In this document: piece after piece, positions 1-7,309 of the stretch
Layout: each line of letters begins with the position of its first letter
Position numbering within the stretch: position 1 is the stretch's first letter
Source: a bacterium
GTDB taxonomy: Bacteria > CBDUZB01 > JAGLHV01
Length of the DNA stretch: 11,558 nt
Assembly: GCA_023143305.1 (NCBI GenBank)
Contig: JAGLHV010000020.1
Span: 1 to 11,558, forward strand
Direction: 5' to 3'
Position numbers and translations under genes: made by a program
The notes under the pieces: model-generated
What the model saw: only the letters and a program-made list of their open reading frames with translations
What the model was told of the DNA's origin: nothing
Databases searched by the model: none

Positions 1-728
1 GCCATACTAAATATAGAAATCATCCCAACACTTAAAACATCCATAGAGATTGAAAACAACAAGATAATAACCGCCCCCGGACAAGGAATTATCCCTACCG
101 CAAAAACAAGGGGAATTATACTTTTATTATTACTTTTAATCCGGCAGGATATCTCTCTCTGCCCGTTTTTTATCCTGTATAACTCAATAATTGCCTTAAT
201 CAATAAAAACAATCCCAGCAAGGTAATCAAGGCATAGCTAATTATTTTAATTGCCCCACTTAAATTTTCAAATGAAGTTAAATAAGTTTTTTTCACTATT
301 AAATACAATATTAGCACTATAATCAAAGACGACCCCGCATGAAAAAAGGCAATTAAATTTCCCACAATAATCCCCTTTTTAACATTTGCCTCTCGGGATA
401 AAAAATAAGAGAAGGCTATTATTTTCCCGTGTCCCGGTCCTAAAGCATGAATAAAACCATAAATAAAAGAAATGAAAATAACAACGAAAAGTGCCCGACC
501 GGAACCGGTATTTTTTATTTCCCGGGTTAATTCAGTTAATTTAGCACTCAATTTTTGCTGCAGAGGGACAATCTTAACCATAATCTTTTGTATAAAACCC
601 GGATATCGAAGGATTTTTACTGCTTTTTTTTCCGGTTCTCTGGATAAAAACGGGTTATCCCCGGCAAACAACAACGATTGAAAAATAAAACCAAAAATAA
701 AAGTACTTAATATTAATTTTTTATTCAT
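1..728 (-). CDS. NicO-family nickel/cobalt/zinc permease (ZevB-like), 3' end cut by window edge
   Basis: This gene is too open-ended to end inside the window. Translating the minus strand from the ATG at 728 gives 242 codons without a stop before the edge. The protein starts with a hydrophobic signal-like segment (about residues 5-22) and a charged linker (24-75). Membrane segments follow at about 78-98, 118-146 and 160-183, and another begins near 205. Two features are typical of NicO/RcnA permeases: HALGPGHGK at 94-102 and PCPGAVIILL at 215-224. H130 in FFHAGSS may be a further metal ligand. The start overlaps the stop of the upstream DUF1007 gene by 8 nt (ATGAATAA), and no Shine-Dalgarno is visible, so translational coupling is likely. 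In Haemophilus influenzae the DUF1007/NicO pair is known as ZevAB and is linked to zinc. Nickel or cobalt are equally possible here, and the direction of transport cannot be read from the sequence. Confidence 0.88.
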   Translation of the reverse strand, partial: MNKKLILSTFIFGFIFQSLLFAGDNPFLSREPEKKAVKILRYPGFIQKIMVKIVPLQQKLSAKLTELTREIKNTGSGRALFVVIFISFIYGFIHALGPGHGKIIAFSYFLSREANVKKGIIVGNLIAFFHAGSSLIIVLILYLIVKKTYLTSFENLSGAIKIISYALITLLGLFLLIKAIIELYRIKNGQREISCRIKSNNKSIIPLVFAVGIIPCPGAVIILLFSISMDVLSVGMISIFSM

Positions 729-1353
729 TTTTTTTCTTAAATTTTAAAATTATTTCCTGAGGAAAAATCTGTCCAAAATAGTAAGGATTACCGGTGTTAT
801 CCTTCAACTGCCAAGTATAATCAACGTCCATTAAGCTCTTTCCTTCAAACCGGACACAATCTTTATCCAGTTTTAAAATATCCACATAATAAGAATCGTC
901 GTATATAGCAATCCTTATTTCTTTACAGAAAATTTCTACGGGTACTTTACAGGGAATAAAAAAATCATAAATAACACAATTGTTTTCCAAACAAACTGAA
1001 AAGTTTTCCGCCGTTTCTATTATAAAATCTTTTTCATCTATTTTTATTCTGGTAAAATAATTAAATTTTCTTAAATTGGAAAATGCCTCATTTTTAATTG
1101 TTTCTATTTCTGTTAAATCAAAAATACCGTCTTTATTTTGGTCATAGTCATGTGTTATCATACTACTAAACATTTCATCAAAAATCCATTTTATTTTTAT
1201 TCCTGTTAATCCTTCTTGATTAAAAACAATAGTTACGTCATTATCAATAAAAACATGAGGGTGAGCAATTAGATAATTAGTAATAAATAAACAATAAATT
1301 ATAGTCACCCGGTAAAAATTATTTCTTATTTTCATTTTTTTATTTTTCAGCAT
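721..1353 (-). CDS. DUF1007 family periplasmic metal-binding protein (ZevA-like)
   Basis: The 210-residue protein has a signal peptide (basic residues, then a hydrophobic core at about 16-29) ending in LIA. The mature protein would begin with HPHVFID (31-37), the hallmark N-terminus of DUF1007 proteins and a plausible metal site. Residues 71-82 (DQNKDGIFDLTE) match a calcium-binding EF-hand loop: D71, N73, D75, G76, D79 and E82. Cysteines at about 121, 126, 135 and 144 could form disulphides in the periplasm. Length is normal for the family. It lies 34 nt downstream of the HAD gene and overlaps the NicO permease gene by 8 nt, so it probably delivers or senses metal for that permease. The start is uncertain. 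Neither the ATG at 1353 nor the one at 1335 has a clear ribosome site, and both keep the signal peptide. Family assignment is firm, but metal specificity is inferred. Confidence 0.88.
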   Translation of the reverse strand: MLKNKKMKIRNNFYRVTIIYCLFITNYLIAHPHVFIDNDVTIVFNQEGLTGIKIKWIFDEMFSSMITHDYDQNKDGIFDLTEIETIKNEAFSNLRKFNYFTRIKIDEKDFIIETAENFSVCLENNCVIYDFFIPCKVPVEIFCKEIRIAIYDDSYYVDILKLDKDCVRFEGKSLMDVDYTWQLKDNTGNPYYFGQIFPQEIILKFKKKNE

Positions 1354-1387
1354 AATTAACCAAATAGACAGCGTATATTAATTAGAG

Positions 1388-2044
1388 TCAATTTTTTAGA
1401 TTTGTATTTATTTGTTCCAATTCAATCAACTCAGCAACACTGGAAATAAGTTTAAACGGTTTTGCTTTTTTCAATTCGCTCTCTGAAGAAGACCCACTCA
1501 TTACCGCTACAGTTCTCACCCCGGCATTTTTTCCGGCGTAAACATCTACCACCATGTCTCCCACATAAAATGCTTCATCGGGATTAATTTTTAATTCCTT
1601 CAAAATTCTCAATAATAAAACAGGCTCCGGTTTGAGTTCCTCTACCGCACCCGCACAAATAATCAAATCGAAATACTTCTCTATCTCTAAATGATTTAAT
1701 AAAATCAAACTGAATTTTTCCGGCCGGTTAGTAGCCACAGCCAGTTTACAATTATTTCTTTTAAGCATGTTTAACATTTCCTTTGTTCGAGGCATAGTAC
1801 GGGCATAAGCAGTTAGGGAAAACTTATGATGTTGACGATAAATATCCAGTGCTTTTTCTACATCTTCATCTTTTACAAATGCTTTAATAAAATTCACATC
1901 TCCCCCTCCCACAGCCTTATGCACCAGGGAAGAACTAACCGGTTTATATTCCAGTCTTTTTAAAGTATAATTCAGGCTTTCTTCTATTGCCTTATACGCA
2001 TCAATTAAGGTTCCGTCCAAATCAAAAATAACCAGTTTTATCAT
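1388..2044 (-). CDS. HAD-superfamily hydrolase, phosphoglycolate phosphatase-like
   Basis: A 218-residue HAD phosphatase of the Gph/PGP-like subgroup with an alpha-helical cap after motif I. All four catalytic motifs are visible. Motif I is DLDGTL, with nucleophile D8 and acid/base D10. Motif II is VATN, with T105. Motif III is the lysine of LKPEP, K138. Motif IV is GDMVVD, with D163 and D167 for magnesium. The cap (about 15-80) decides the substrate, so phosphoglycolate is only the family default; a pyrophosphatase or sugar phosphatase role is also possible. The ATG at 2044 is preceded by AAAAGGA about 10 nt upstream, which supports this start. It is first in a likely operon with the DUF1007 and NicO genes (34-nt gap). 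A functional link to metal transport is not obvious, apart from the magnesium dependence of the fold. Confidence 0.9.
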   Translation of the reverse strand: MIKLVIFDLDGTLIDAYKAIEESLNYTLKRLEYKPVSSSLVHKAVGGGDVNFIKAFVKDEDVEKALDIYRQHHKFSLTAYARTMPRTKEMLNMLKRNNCKLAVATNRPEKFSLILLNHLEIEKYFDLIICAGAVEELKPEPVLLLRILKELKINPDEAFYVGDMVVDVYAGKNAGVRTVAVMSGSSSESELKKAKPFKLISSVAELIELEQINTNLKN

Positions 2045-2086
2045 AATTTTCGTATCCTTTTAATCTTGTTTTTTACTTAATTAGTT

Positions 2087-2092
2087 ATTGTA
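2087..2092 (-). promoter_or_regulatory. Possible -10 box upstream of the HAD gene
   Basis: Read on the minus strand this is TACAAT, one base away from the TATAAT consensus, 42 nt upstream of the HAD start codon. No good -35 box sits at the usual distance, and in such AT-rich sequence a chance match is likely. It is listed only because this 270-nt gap should hold the promoter of the HAD-DUF1007-NicO operon. Confidence 0.2.
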
Positions 2093-2224
2093 ACATAAAA
2101 TAATAAAAAATAAAAGGTAAGTGGTAAAATTACGTCTTTAGAGAAAAACATATTTTGCTTTTATTAAACAATACTTTTAGAATCAATTACCCCTCATGCC
2201 TGCTGCGGGAATTAAACACTAGAC

Positions 2225-2253
2225 CCTGAGACTCCCTACAAGAGAGTCTCAGG
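2225..2253. repeat. Perfect 10-bp inverted repeat (hairpin)
   Basis: The arms CCTGAGACTC (2225-2234) and GAGTCTCAGG (2244-2253) are exact reverse complements around a 9-nt loop. No T-run follows on either strand, so it is not a standard intrinsic terminator. It lies in the 270-nt gap between the outer-membrane protein gene and the HAD gene, one base away from a second, longer hairpin. It could be a 3' untranslated RNA structure or part of a repeated palindromic element. Confidence 0.7.
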
Positions 2254-2254
2254 A

Positions 2255-2312
2255 TCAATTCGACTACAGAGTTTTTTTCAGCGTAGCTGACAAAAACTCT
2301 AAGTCTCATTGA
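2255..2312. repeat. Long interrupted palindrome of about 24 bp, 3' of the outer-membrane protein gene
   Basis: The core arms at 2268-2282 and 2286-2300 pair at 14 of 15 positions around a GTA loop. Pairing continues outward across small internal loops: GACT (2262-2265) with AGTC (2302-2305), and TCAAT (2255-2259) with ATTGA (2308-2312). The foot of the stem ends 2 nt from the stop codon of the minus-strand beta-barrel gene, so the RNA would fold immediately after translation ends. Without a U-tract it is not a classical terminator. Protection of the operon mRNA's 3' end, or a mobile palindrome of REP type, fit better. Both are inferences. Confidence 0.65.
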
Positions 2313-2314
2313 AC

Positions 2315-3532
2315 TTAAAAACTATATTTAAATTTTGCTTCAAAAAAATCATTATTTTTAAATTTGCTTAAGTTGTCTTCCCCCTCTCCTGTAAAAACGC
2401 CCACGGATAAATCGGCCCACAGATTTTCCCACCAAGTAATACTAAATGTTCCTTTTAAAAAACAGCTGTCATTTATTAAATTATACATAGAAAAAAGTTT
2501 TACTATTTTTTTTTCATAAGAAAATTTTCTTTCTATATTCGCCATCAGGGTTATTTCCTCTTTCCTTTCTCCTATCGACTCTTCAATTAATATTTTTTTA
2601 TACAGCAAATTAAAATTCAGATAATTATCCCCCAATGTCCTATCCAGTCCCAGCCCTCCGGTAAAAGAATTTCCTTTATGGTAATTTAAGTAAACCTTAT
2701 CCTGAAAACCAACCCCGGTAAATAAAGCCCCTTCTCCTCTTATCCCCCACTTTCCCCAAACCAATTCAAAATCATACCCAAACATATCATTTCGGAAATA
2801 AACCGCGTTAATTTTATTTAAATCAATATCTAAACAATAAGAGGGAAAATCGCCAAACCCTCTAAAATAATACAAAGACCAATCAATTTCCTTAAAAACA
2901 CCGGAGAATCTACTGCCATATTCCATATTTTTTATGTTTTCCGAGGGTAAATATTTTTCCACCGGCAATGGAAAGAAGACAGGATCAAACGGTGAATTTT
3001 TTTCCTTCACCTCATCATAAGTGCCCTTTTTAAAAAAAGGGACTAATATAAAATCAAGCCGACATTCTCTCCCCCAATGAGGAGAGAACATTAACAAAGG
3101 AACGGATAATTTTGCTTCTTTTCTTTCTCCTTCTAAAAAAAGCTTACTAACATCTAATGGATTTACCATATCTACCGGGGATATATAATCCAATTTTCCC
3201 CAAAAAACTTTGGAATAACCTATTTTAACATCCATTGCCGGAAAATAAAAATTCAAACTAATATCATTTAGCTTCGGGAAAACTTCATTGTTATCTTCTT
3301 TTTTATTTGAGAAAACCCCCTCTATGGAACAACTTTGGTAAGAAACAAACCATGGTTTAAAATCCACTCTATTTTCTAATAAGAAACTGCTCCTTATTTC
3401 AAATAATTCCTCTCTATCCGGATAAAAAAGGCCTCTTGTTTGAAAATTTCCGTCAAAGGAAAAAGCAAAAGAATTAAAGAGTAATACAAACCACAAGAAT
3501 AGTGTCGATAATTTAATTTCTTTTATCTTCAT
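2315..3532 (-). CDS. Outer-membrane beta-barrel protein, DUF1302/alginate-export-like
   Basis: A 405-residue protein with a signal peptide (basic start, hydrophobic 10-24, probable cleavage near 25-27). It then has many alternating, aromatic-rich strands typical of an outer-membrane barrel, and it ends ...FKYSF with the terminal Phe used by the BAM machinery. Residues 111-127 contain WGKLDYISPVDMVNPLD, which resembles the conserved segment of DUF1302-type barrels. Many Tyr/Trp/Phe girdle residues support the assignment. It is the last gene of a three-gene operon: its ATG shares one base with the stop of the RND gene (TAATG), and AAAAGGA stands 7 nt upstream. Position and partners suggest it is the outer-membrane exit or acceptor for what the exporter moves. 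Sequence is poorly conserved in such barrels, so the exact family is less certain than the fold. Confidence 0.8.
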   Translation of the reverse strand: MKIKEIKLSTLFLWFVLLFNSFAFSFDGNFQTRGLFYPDREELFEIRSSFLLENRVDFKPWFVSYQSCSIEGVFSNKKEDNNEVFPKLNDISLNFYFPAMDVKIGYSKVFWGKLDYISPVDMVNPLDVSKLFLEGERKEAKLSVPLLMFSPHWGRECRLDFILVPFFKKGTYDEVKEKNSPFDPVFFPLPVEKYLPSENIKNMEYGSRFSGVFKEIDWSLYYFRGFGDFPSYCLDIDLNKINAVYFRNDMFGYDFELVWGKWGIRGEGALFTGVGFQDKVYLNYHKGNSFTGGLGLDRTLGDNYLNFNLLYKKILIEESIGERKEEITLMANIERKFSYEKKIVKLFSMYNLINDSCFLKGTFSITWWENLWADLSVGVFTGEGEDNLSKFKNNDFFEAKFKYSF

Positions 3533-5808
3533 TATTTAGTCCTTTTATTCGAATCCGTAATTAAAAATCTCCTCGTTGCCATTATACCGGCCGGAAGAAT
3601 TAACATATCCCCAATAAGAGCAAAAAATAAAGTCAAAGCAATTAACAATCCAAATTCCCTGGTCGGCTGAAAACCGGATATTAAAAGAACTAAAAATCCG
3701 GCTATATTTATTATCGAAGTAGAAGTAACTGCACTTCCCACTGAGACAGTAGTTTCTCTTAAAGTATCCGGAATTGAAATTTTGTTATTTTCAAGTTCCT
3801 TTCTAAAGCGGAAAATAAAATGAATAGTATCATCCACGGCAATACCCAGAGCAACCGAAGCTACCATTACTGTTCCGGTATTCAGGGTAATCCCAAACCA
3901 TCCCATAATCCCGATAATAGAAACTATGGGAAACAAATTAGCAATAATACTTAACCATCCGTATTTTATTGACCGGAAAGCAATAAATAAAATTGCACAA
4001 ACCAACAAAAAAGCTAAGGAGAAACCTTTTATTTGGCTTTTTAAGAGATATTCATTCATAAGATTATATAAATAGAGCGTCCCGGAGAAAAAAACATTTA
4101 CTTTTGTTGTCGAAAAAGTATCCCTTGCCATTTTTTGTATTAAATCAGCTAAAAGTATACTTTCCCGGGAAGAAATAGATTCAATCTTTATTGATATTTT
4201 CCCCTGCTTATAATCAGGGGTAACTATATTTTTCAACTCTTCTCTACCTTCGTCAGAAAAAGTAAATAAAAATAATTCCTGTGCTATTAAAGATTTAGAA
4301 TCGGGTATTTTATAATATTGGGAATTATCCTCTTTTAAAGCCTTATTTATTGTCTTGATATAATCTGCCAGCGAAATTACTTTTTTAACCCCGGAAATCT
4401 GTCTAATAGCACCGGATAATTTATCCATTTTTTTCAAAATTTCCGGGTCCTTTAATATATTTTCTTCTCCTTCAATAACTAAAGCCATATCCCCTATTCC
4501 GGAAAGATTTTTATTCACCATCATCGTAGATTTATAAAAATCATCTTCATGGGGAAACCATTCAATTTGATTTGTTTCTATCGTTATTTTAGTAATACCC
4601 CAGGCAAAAAAAACAAAAACCAACATTGCCGCTACTAAAATATATTTAAATCTCTTTTCATTAAATTCAGCAATTCCTTTTAACCACGATTGCCAATATT
4701 TATTCTCTTTTCCCCTTTGATTAACCGGTGATAAAATCAAACAGGAAGGGACAATGATAATAGAAATAAAAAAGGCAGACATAATCCCAACGGCAGCACC
4801 TATGCCAAAATGCTTCACTGCATCAATAGGACTAATGACTAAGGATAATAATCCACAAGCAGTAGTTATACTGGTAATAAAACACGGAAGGGTAATGTGT
4901 TCTAAAGTATTTATAAAAGTTTCTTTTTTACTGCCTTTTGCTTTTATTTCATCGAAATACTTTATTATATGCACCCCGTCAGCTATGGATAAAATTACAA
5001 TCAGCGGAATAAGCATCCCGGTTATAACATTGAAAGGATATCCTAAAAAAGAATAAAATCCCAGGGTGCATAATAAACTCATTCCTATGACCAAAAAGAT
5101 AACAAAATTTTTATACCAGGAACGAAATAAAATAAAAATAAATAAGCAAATTACAGGAAGAACCAGCAACGGCAATATTCTCTGATTTTCTCTGGTAAAA
5201 CGATTAAATTCAGTCAACATTTTCATATCACCGGAAAAAAATATTTCCAAATTTTCCGGCTTTCCCTGCTCAACAATCTCTTCCACCAAAGAGACTGCTT
5301 TATCTACTTTTTCCGAAGACATTTCCTCAAAAGCAATGACAATTGCTGTAAATTTACCATCGGAGGAAATCAGGTAATTTTTAAACAATTCATCTTCCAT
5401 CGAATGTTTTTTTATTTTTACTAAATTATTTTCTTCCAGGCGGGAAAGAAGTGGATTAATTTCAATGCCATCTACAGTTCCGATTATTTTGTTGGCATTA
5501 GCCAGACTATGTACCGACTTTGCCTGAGATAGATTTTCAAGATAGGCTGTTTTTTCTTTGATATATCTTAAAATATCCAGGGAAAATATATTGTCAGAGC
5601 ATAAAGCAATAATAAAATATCTTCCGCCTTCAAATACCTCACGATAATTTTCATACATAAGGTAATCAGGATTATCGCTAGAAAACCACACCTTAAGAGA
5701 ATTATCCGTTTGGATATTAATCAAAAACCCAAAAACTACTGAAATAATAATAACAATAGTTAGATACCAAAATCTAAATTTATATAAAATTTCAGCTAAT
5801 TTTTTCAT
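3532..5808 (-). CDS. RND superfamily exporter, MMPL / HAE3 type
   Basis: About 758 residues with the duplicated RND plan. A first membrane helix at about 13-32 is followed by a large periplasmic loop (33-208) and helices at about 210-230, 236-256, 263-288, 306-328 and 333-361. The second half repeats this: helix 388-408, loop 409-592, then helices to about 748. Acidic residues that may carry protons lie in the fourth helix of each half: D277 in SIADGVH, and D659-D660 in GIAVDDTIH. Length fits the HAE3 subfamily rather than the roughly 1,000-residue AcrB type, and no membrane-fusion protein is encoded nearby. The ATG at 5808 shares one base with the upstream stop (TGATG); a GTG at 5811 directly before it is an alternative start. 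It probably uses proton-motive force to extract or export a lipid or other hydrophobic compound, passing it to the LolA-like protein and the barrel. The substrate is unknown. Confidence 0.9.
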   Translation of the reverse strand: MKKLAEILYKFRFWYLTIVIIISVVFGFLINIQTDNSLKVWFSSDNPDYLMYENYREVFEGGRYFIIALCSDNIFSLDILRYIKEKTAYLENLSQAKSVHSLANANKIIGTVDGIEINPLLSRLEENNLVKIKKHSMEDELFKNYLISSDGKFTAIVIAFEEMSSEKVDKAVSLVEEIVEQGKPENLEIFFSGDMKMLTEFNRFTRENQRILPLLVLPVICLFIFILFRSWYKNFVIFLVIGMSLLCTLGFYSFLGYPFNVITGMLIPLIVILSIADGVHIIKYFDEIKAKGSKKETFINTLEHITLPCFITSITTACGLLSLVISPIDAVKHFGIGAAVGIMSAFFISIIIVPSCLILSPVNQRGKENKYWQSWLKGIAEFNEKRFKYILVAAMLVFVFFAWGITKITIETNQIEWFPHEDDFYKSTMMVNKNLSGIGDMALVIEGEENILKDPEILKKMDKLSGAIRQISGVKKVISLADYIKTINKALKEDNSQYYKIPDSKSLIAQELFLFTFSDEGREELKNIVTPDYKQGKISIKIESISSRESILLADLIQKMARDTFSTTKVNVFFSGTLYLYNLMNEYLLKSQIKGFSLAFLLVCAILFIAFRSIKYGWLSIIANLFPIVSIIGIMGWFGITLNTGTVMVASVALGIAVDDTIHFIFRFRKELENNKISIPDTLRETTVSVGSAVTSTSIINIAGFLVLLISGFQPTREFGLLIALTLFFALIGDMLILPAGIMATRRFLITDSNKRTK

Positions 5809-6584
5809 CACCTTTTTAATTCTTTTTTTTCAAAACGTTTCGCAGAAAGGCCTTGATTATATTTTACTTTTTCTACTTTTATTAATGTCTTATGTCCGGT
5901 TTTATGATTCTCCATCAAAAGTTCCAATGCTGTCCAGATTTTATCAATCTGTTTTAATTTTAAGCATTTATAAGTTTTTTCTATGTCTCCACTATTATTA
6001 TAATAGTCTGCCTTCAGGGTAACAAAATTATCTTTCCTGACCCAGGAAAGTACTTTCGGATATTTAGAATCCGTATCTTTAGGATAGGAAATCAAAAGAT
6101 AACACTCCTGCTCTTTATAAACTACCAATTCCTCCTTTAACCGGTAAGTGTAATCTTCTAATTTTCTACCGGAAATATCCTCATAGGAAAAATCAGTGCC
6201 GGCAAAATTTTCATCTTTTTGATTAGTTGCAATTCTTCTTATCCTGCCTAAGGCAGGTAAATAAAGAAATCTTTCGTTATCTTCTCCCTTATGCTCCCAA
6301 ACTAAAAAGGAGGTTCCGCTTATATCCTTAGGGTAAGTAAATTTCAGCAATAACTTATCTTCCCCGTTAAAATCCTTACGGATAACAAAAAGAGTTCTTT
6401 TTCTTTCCCTTCCTTTCTTGTCGGTTAAAATCATTTTCATTTTTAAATCTGAATCCTTACCCGCTTCTCTTTTATCTATCTTCCCGGCAACCCACAATCC
6501 TGTCTGTTGGGGAAAAACCTCTTTTATATTTATATTGACAAATATAAAAACCAAACTTAACACACACAATAAATAATGTTTCAT
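5808..6584 (-). CDS. LolA-like periplasmic protein (outer membrane lipoprotein-sorting protein family)
   Basis: A 258-residue secreted protein with a hydrophobic signal segment at 4-20 and probable cleavage before QQTGLW. The body matches the LolA_like family (Pfam PF17131 type) annotated as outer membrane lipoprotein-sorting proteins. It has FLYLPALGRIRRI at 106-118 and GTDFSYED at 129-136, both characteristic of this family. The fold is expected to be an open beta-barrel with a hydrophobic cavity that carries acyl chains. These proteins commonly stand beside MMPL exporters, and here the stop overlaps the RND start (TGATG). It begins the operon: GAGGAG (6593-6598 on the minus strand) lies 8 nt before the ATG, a strong ribosome site. 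It is not LolA itself, since no LolCDE ABC genes are near. Its role as a hydrophobic-cargo shuttle is inferred from family and context. Confidence 0.87.
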   Translation of the reverse strand: MKHYLLCVLSLVFIFVNINIKEVFPQQTGLWVAGKIDKREAGKDSDLKMKMILTDKKGRERKRTLFVIRKDFNGEDKLLLKFTYPKDISGTSFLVWEHKGEDNERFLYLPALGRIRRIATNQKDENFAGTDFSYEDISGRKLEDYTYRLKEELVVYKEQECYLLISYPKDTDSKYPKVLSWVRKDNFVTLKADYYNNSGDIEKTYKCLKLKQIDKIWTALELLMENHKTGHKTLIKVEKVKYNQGLSAKRFEKKELKR

Positions 6585-6623
6585 CTTTTTATCTCCTCAA
6601 TAATCCAGGTACGTTAAAATATT

Positions 6624-6633
6624 CTGTTAACAG
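6624..6633. promoter_or_regulatory. 10-bp palindrome upstream of the export operon
   Basis: CTGTTAACAG is a perfect palindrome about 40 nt upstream of the LolA-like start, in the 101-nt gap after the MNT gene. A looser inverted repeat (ATTAA-5-TTAAT) sits at 6652-6666. Either could be an operator, but short AT-rich palindromes arise by chance and I see no convincing promoter boxes beside them. The operon could also be read through from the MNT promoter. Confidence 0.22.
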
Positions 6634-6685
6634 TCCCATAAATTATGCAGTATTAATCCGGTTAATTATTCTTTACCTAAATTTT

Positions 6686-6979
6686 TTACAAATAAACAAC
6701 TTTATCAAGAATATACTTTCCAATTTGTGTTTTTAATACTTCTTTCGAAACTAAATCAATTTCTGTTTTTAATACATTTTTAAAATACTTTTCTAAATTC
6801 ATAAATTCAAAAATACCGATAGGTTCTTCAAACTCAACTAAAATATCTATAGTACTTTTTTCTACCGGTTTACCTTTAACATAGTCTCCAAAAATACCTA
6901 TCTCTCTTATTTTATATTTTTGTTTTAACTCTTCCTTATGCTCAGATAAAACATTTTTTATCTCCTTTATTGTTTTCAT
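6686..6979 (-). CDS. Minimal nucleotidyltransferase (MNT) domain protein with degenerate active site
   Basis: A 97-residue protein with the layout of small MNT proteins: an N-terminal helix (about 3-22), GIFGDYVKG (28-36), then TIDILVEF (43-50), and a late Asp in TEIDLVSKE (D75). Active members have GS in the first motif and D-x-D in the second. Here the serine is replaced by D32 and the first catalytic Asp by T43; only D45 and D75 remain. ATP/metal binding is therefore probably impaired. MNT proteins usually pair with a HEPN toxin, but the 101 nt downstream and 407 nt upstream have no room for, or sign of, one. A strong purine-rich ribosome site (GGGGAGGGG) stands about 6 nt before the ATG, so it appears to be expressed. 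It may be a relic antitoxin, a non-catalytic binding protein, or an antitoxin for a toxin elsewhere. Confidence 0.85.
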   Translation of the reverse strand: MKTIKEIKNVLSEHKEELKQKYKIREIGIFGDYVKGKPVEKSTIDILVEFEEPIGIFEFMNLEKYFKNVLKTEIDLVSKEVLKTQIGKYILDKVVYL

Positions 6980-7011
6980 CTTTTTCCCCTCCCCTTTTTA
7001 TTATCTAATTC

Positions 7012-7040
7012 ATATTATCAAACTCTGCTTAAATTTTCAA
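7012..7040 (-). promoter_or_regulatory. Sigma-70-type promoter for the MNT gene
   Basis: On the minus strand TTGAAA (7040-7035, 5 of 6 matches to the -35 consensus) is followed after 17 nt by TAATAT (7017-7012, 4 of 6 to the -10 consensus). Transcription would start near 7005, about 25 nt before the MNT ATG at 6979. The spacing is ideal, but AT-rich sequence makes chance matches common. An alternative -10, GATAAT, overlaps it with a shorter spacer. Confidence 0.45.
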
Positions 7041-7111
7041 GCCAAACCTTATCTTATTTATACTGTTTAACTAAATCCGATATTGAAAAAAGTAAATAGA
7101 CGGGAAAGAGC

Positions 7112-7137
7112 AAAAAAAAATTCACCGACTAAGTGAA
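7112..7137 (-). terminator. Weak terminator-like hairpin with a T9 tail (minus strand)
   Basis: Read on the minus strand, TTCAC and GTGAA form a 5-bp stem around a 7-nt loop, followed at once by nine T residues (7120-7112). This is the form of an intrinsic terminator, though the stem is short. It would stop minus-strand transcripts coming from above 7137, for example antisense RNA from the ilvE leader, before they reach the MNT promoter. Confidence 0.25.
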
Positions 7138-7309
7138 AAAAAATAATCCGCCAATAAGTAATGACGGACAATGGAAGTTGCAGAATGCAAAGAAGAAATA
7201 AAGGACCTCTGCCGGTAATGGGATTTATTCCTGAAACAAATAGGGAAGGAATGTACCTCCTCCGGACAAAGCCTAAGACCAATATCAAAATTTGGATAAT
7301 AAAAAATTA

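Noticed and set aside
472..681. Plus-strand open frame of 69 codons
   Set aside because: It lies wholly opposite the NicO permease gene, whose minus-strand frame carries clear family motifs; the plus-strand protein has no recognisable features.
2268..2300. Intrinsic terminator of the export operon
   Set aside because: The stem is strong, but A/T tracts are inside the stem and no U-run follows it on either strand, so it does not fit the standard terminator form.
4754..5056. Plus-strand open frame of 100 codons
   Set aside because: Antisense to the RND exporter through its conserved membrane helices; a shadow of that gene's codon pattern.
5808..6584. True LolA lipoprotein chaperone
   Set aside because: The motifs (YLPALGRIRRI, GTDFSYED) are those of the LolA_like family paired with MMPL exporters, and no LolCDE genes are near.
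6585..6685. HEPN toxin gene next to the MNT gene
   Set aside because: The gap is only 101 nt, too short for a HEPN protein of about 100 or more residues, and no open frame there continues into the LolA-like gene.
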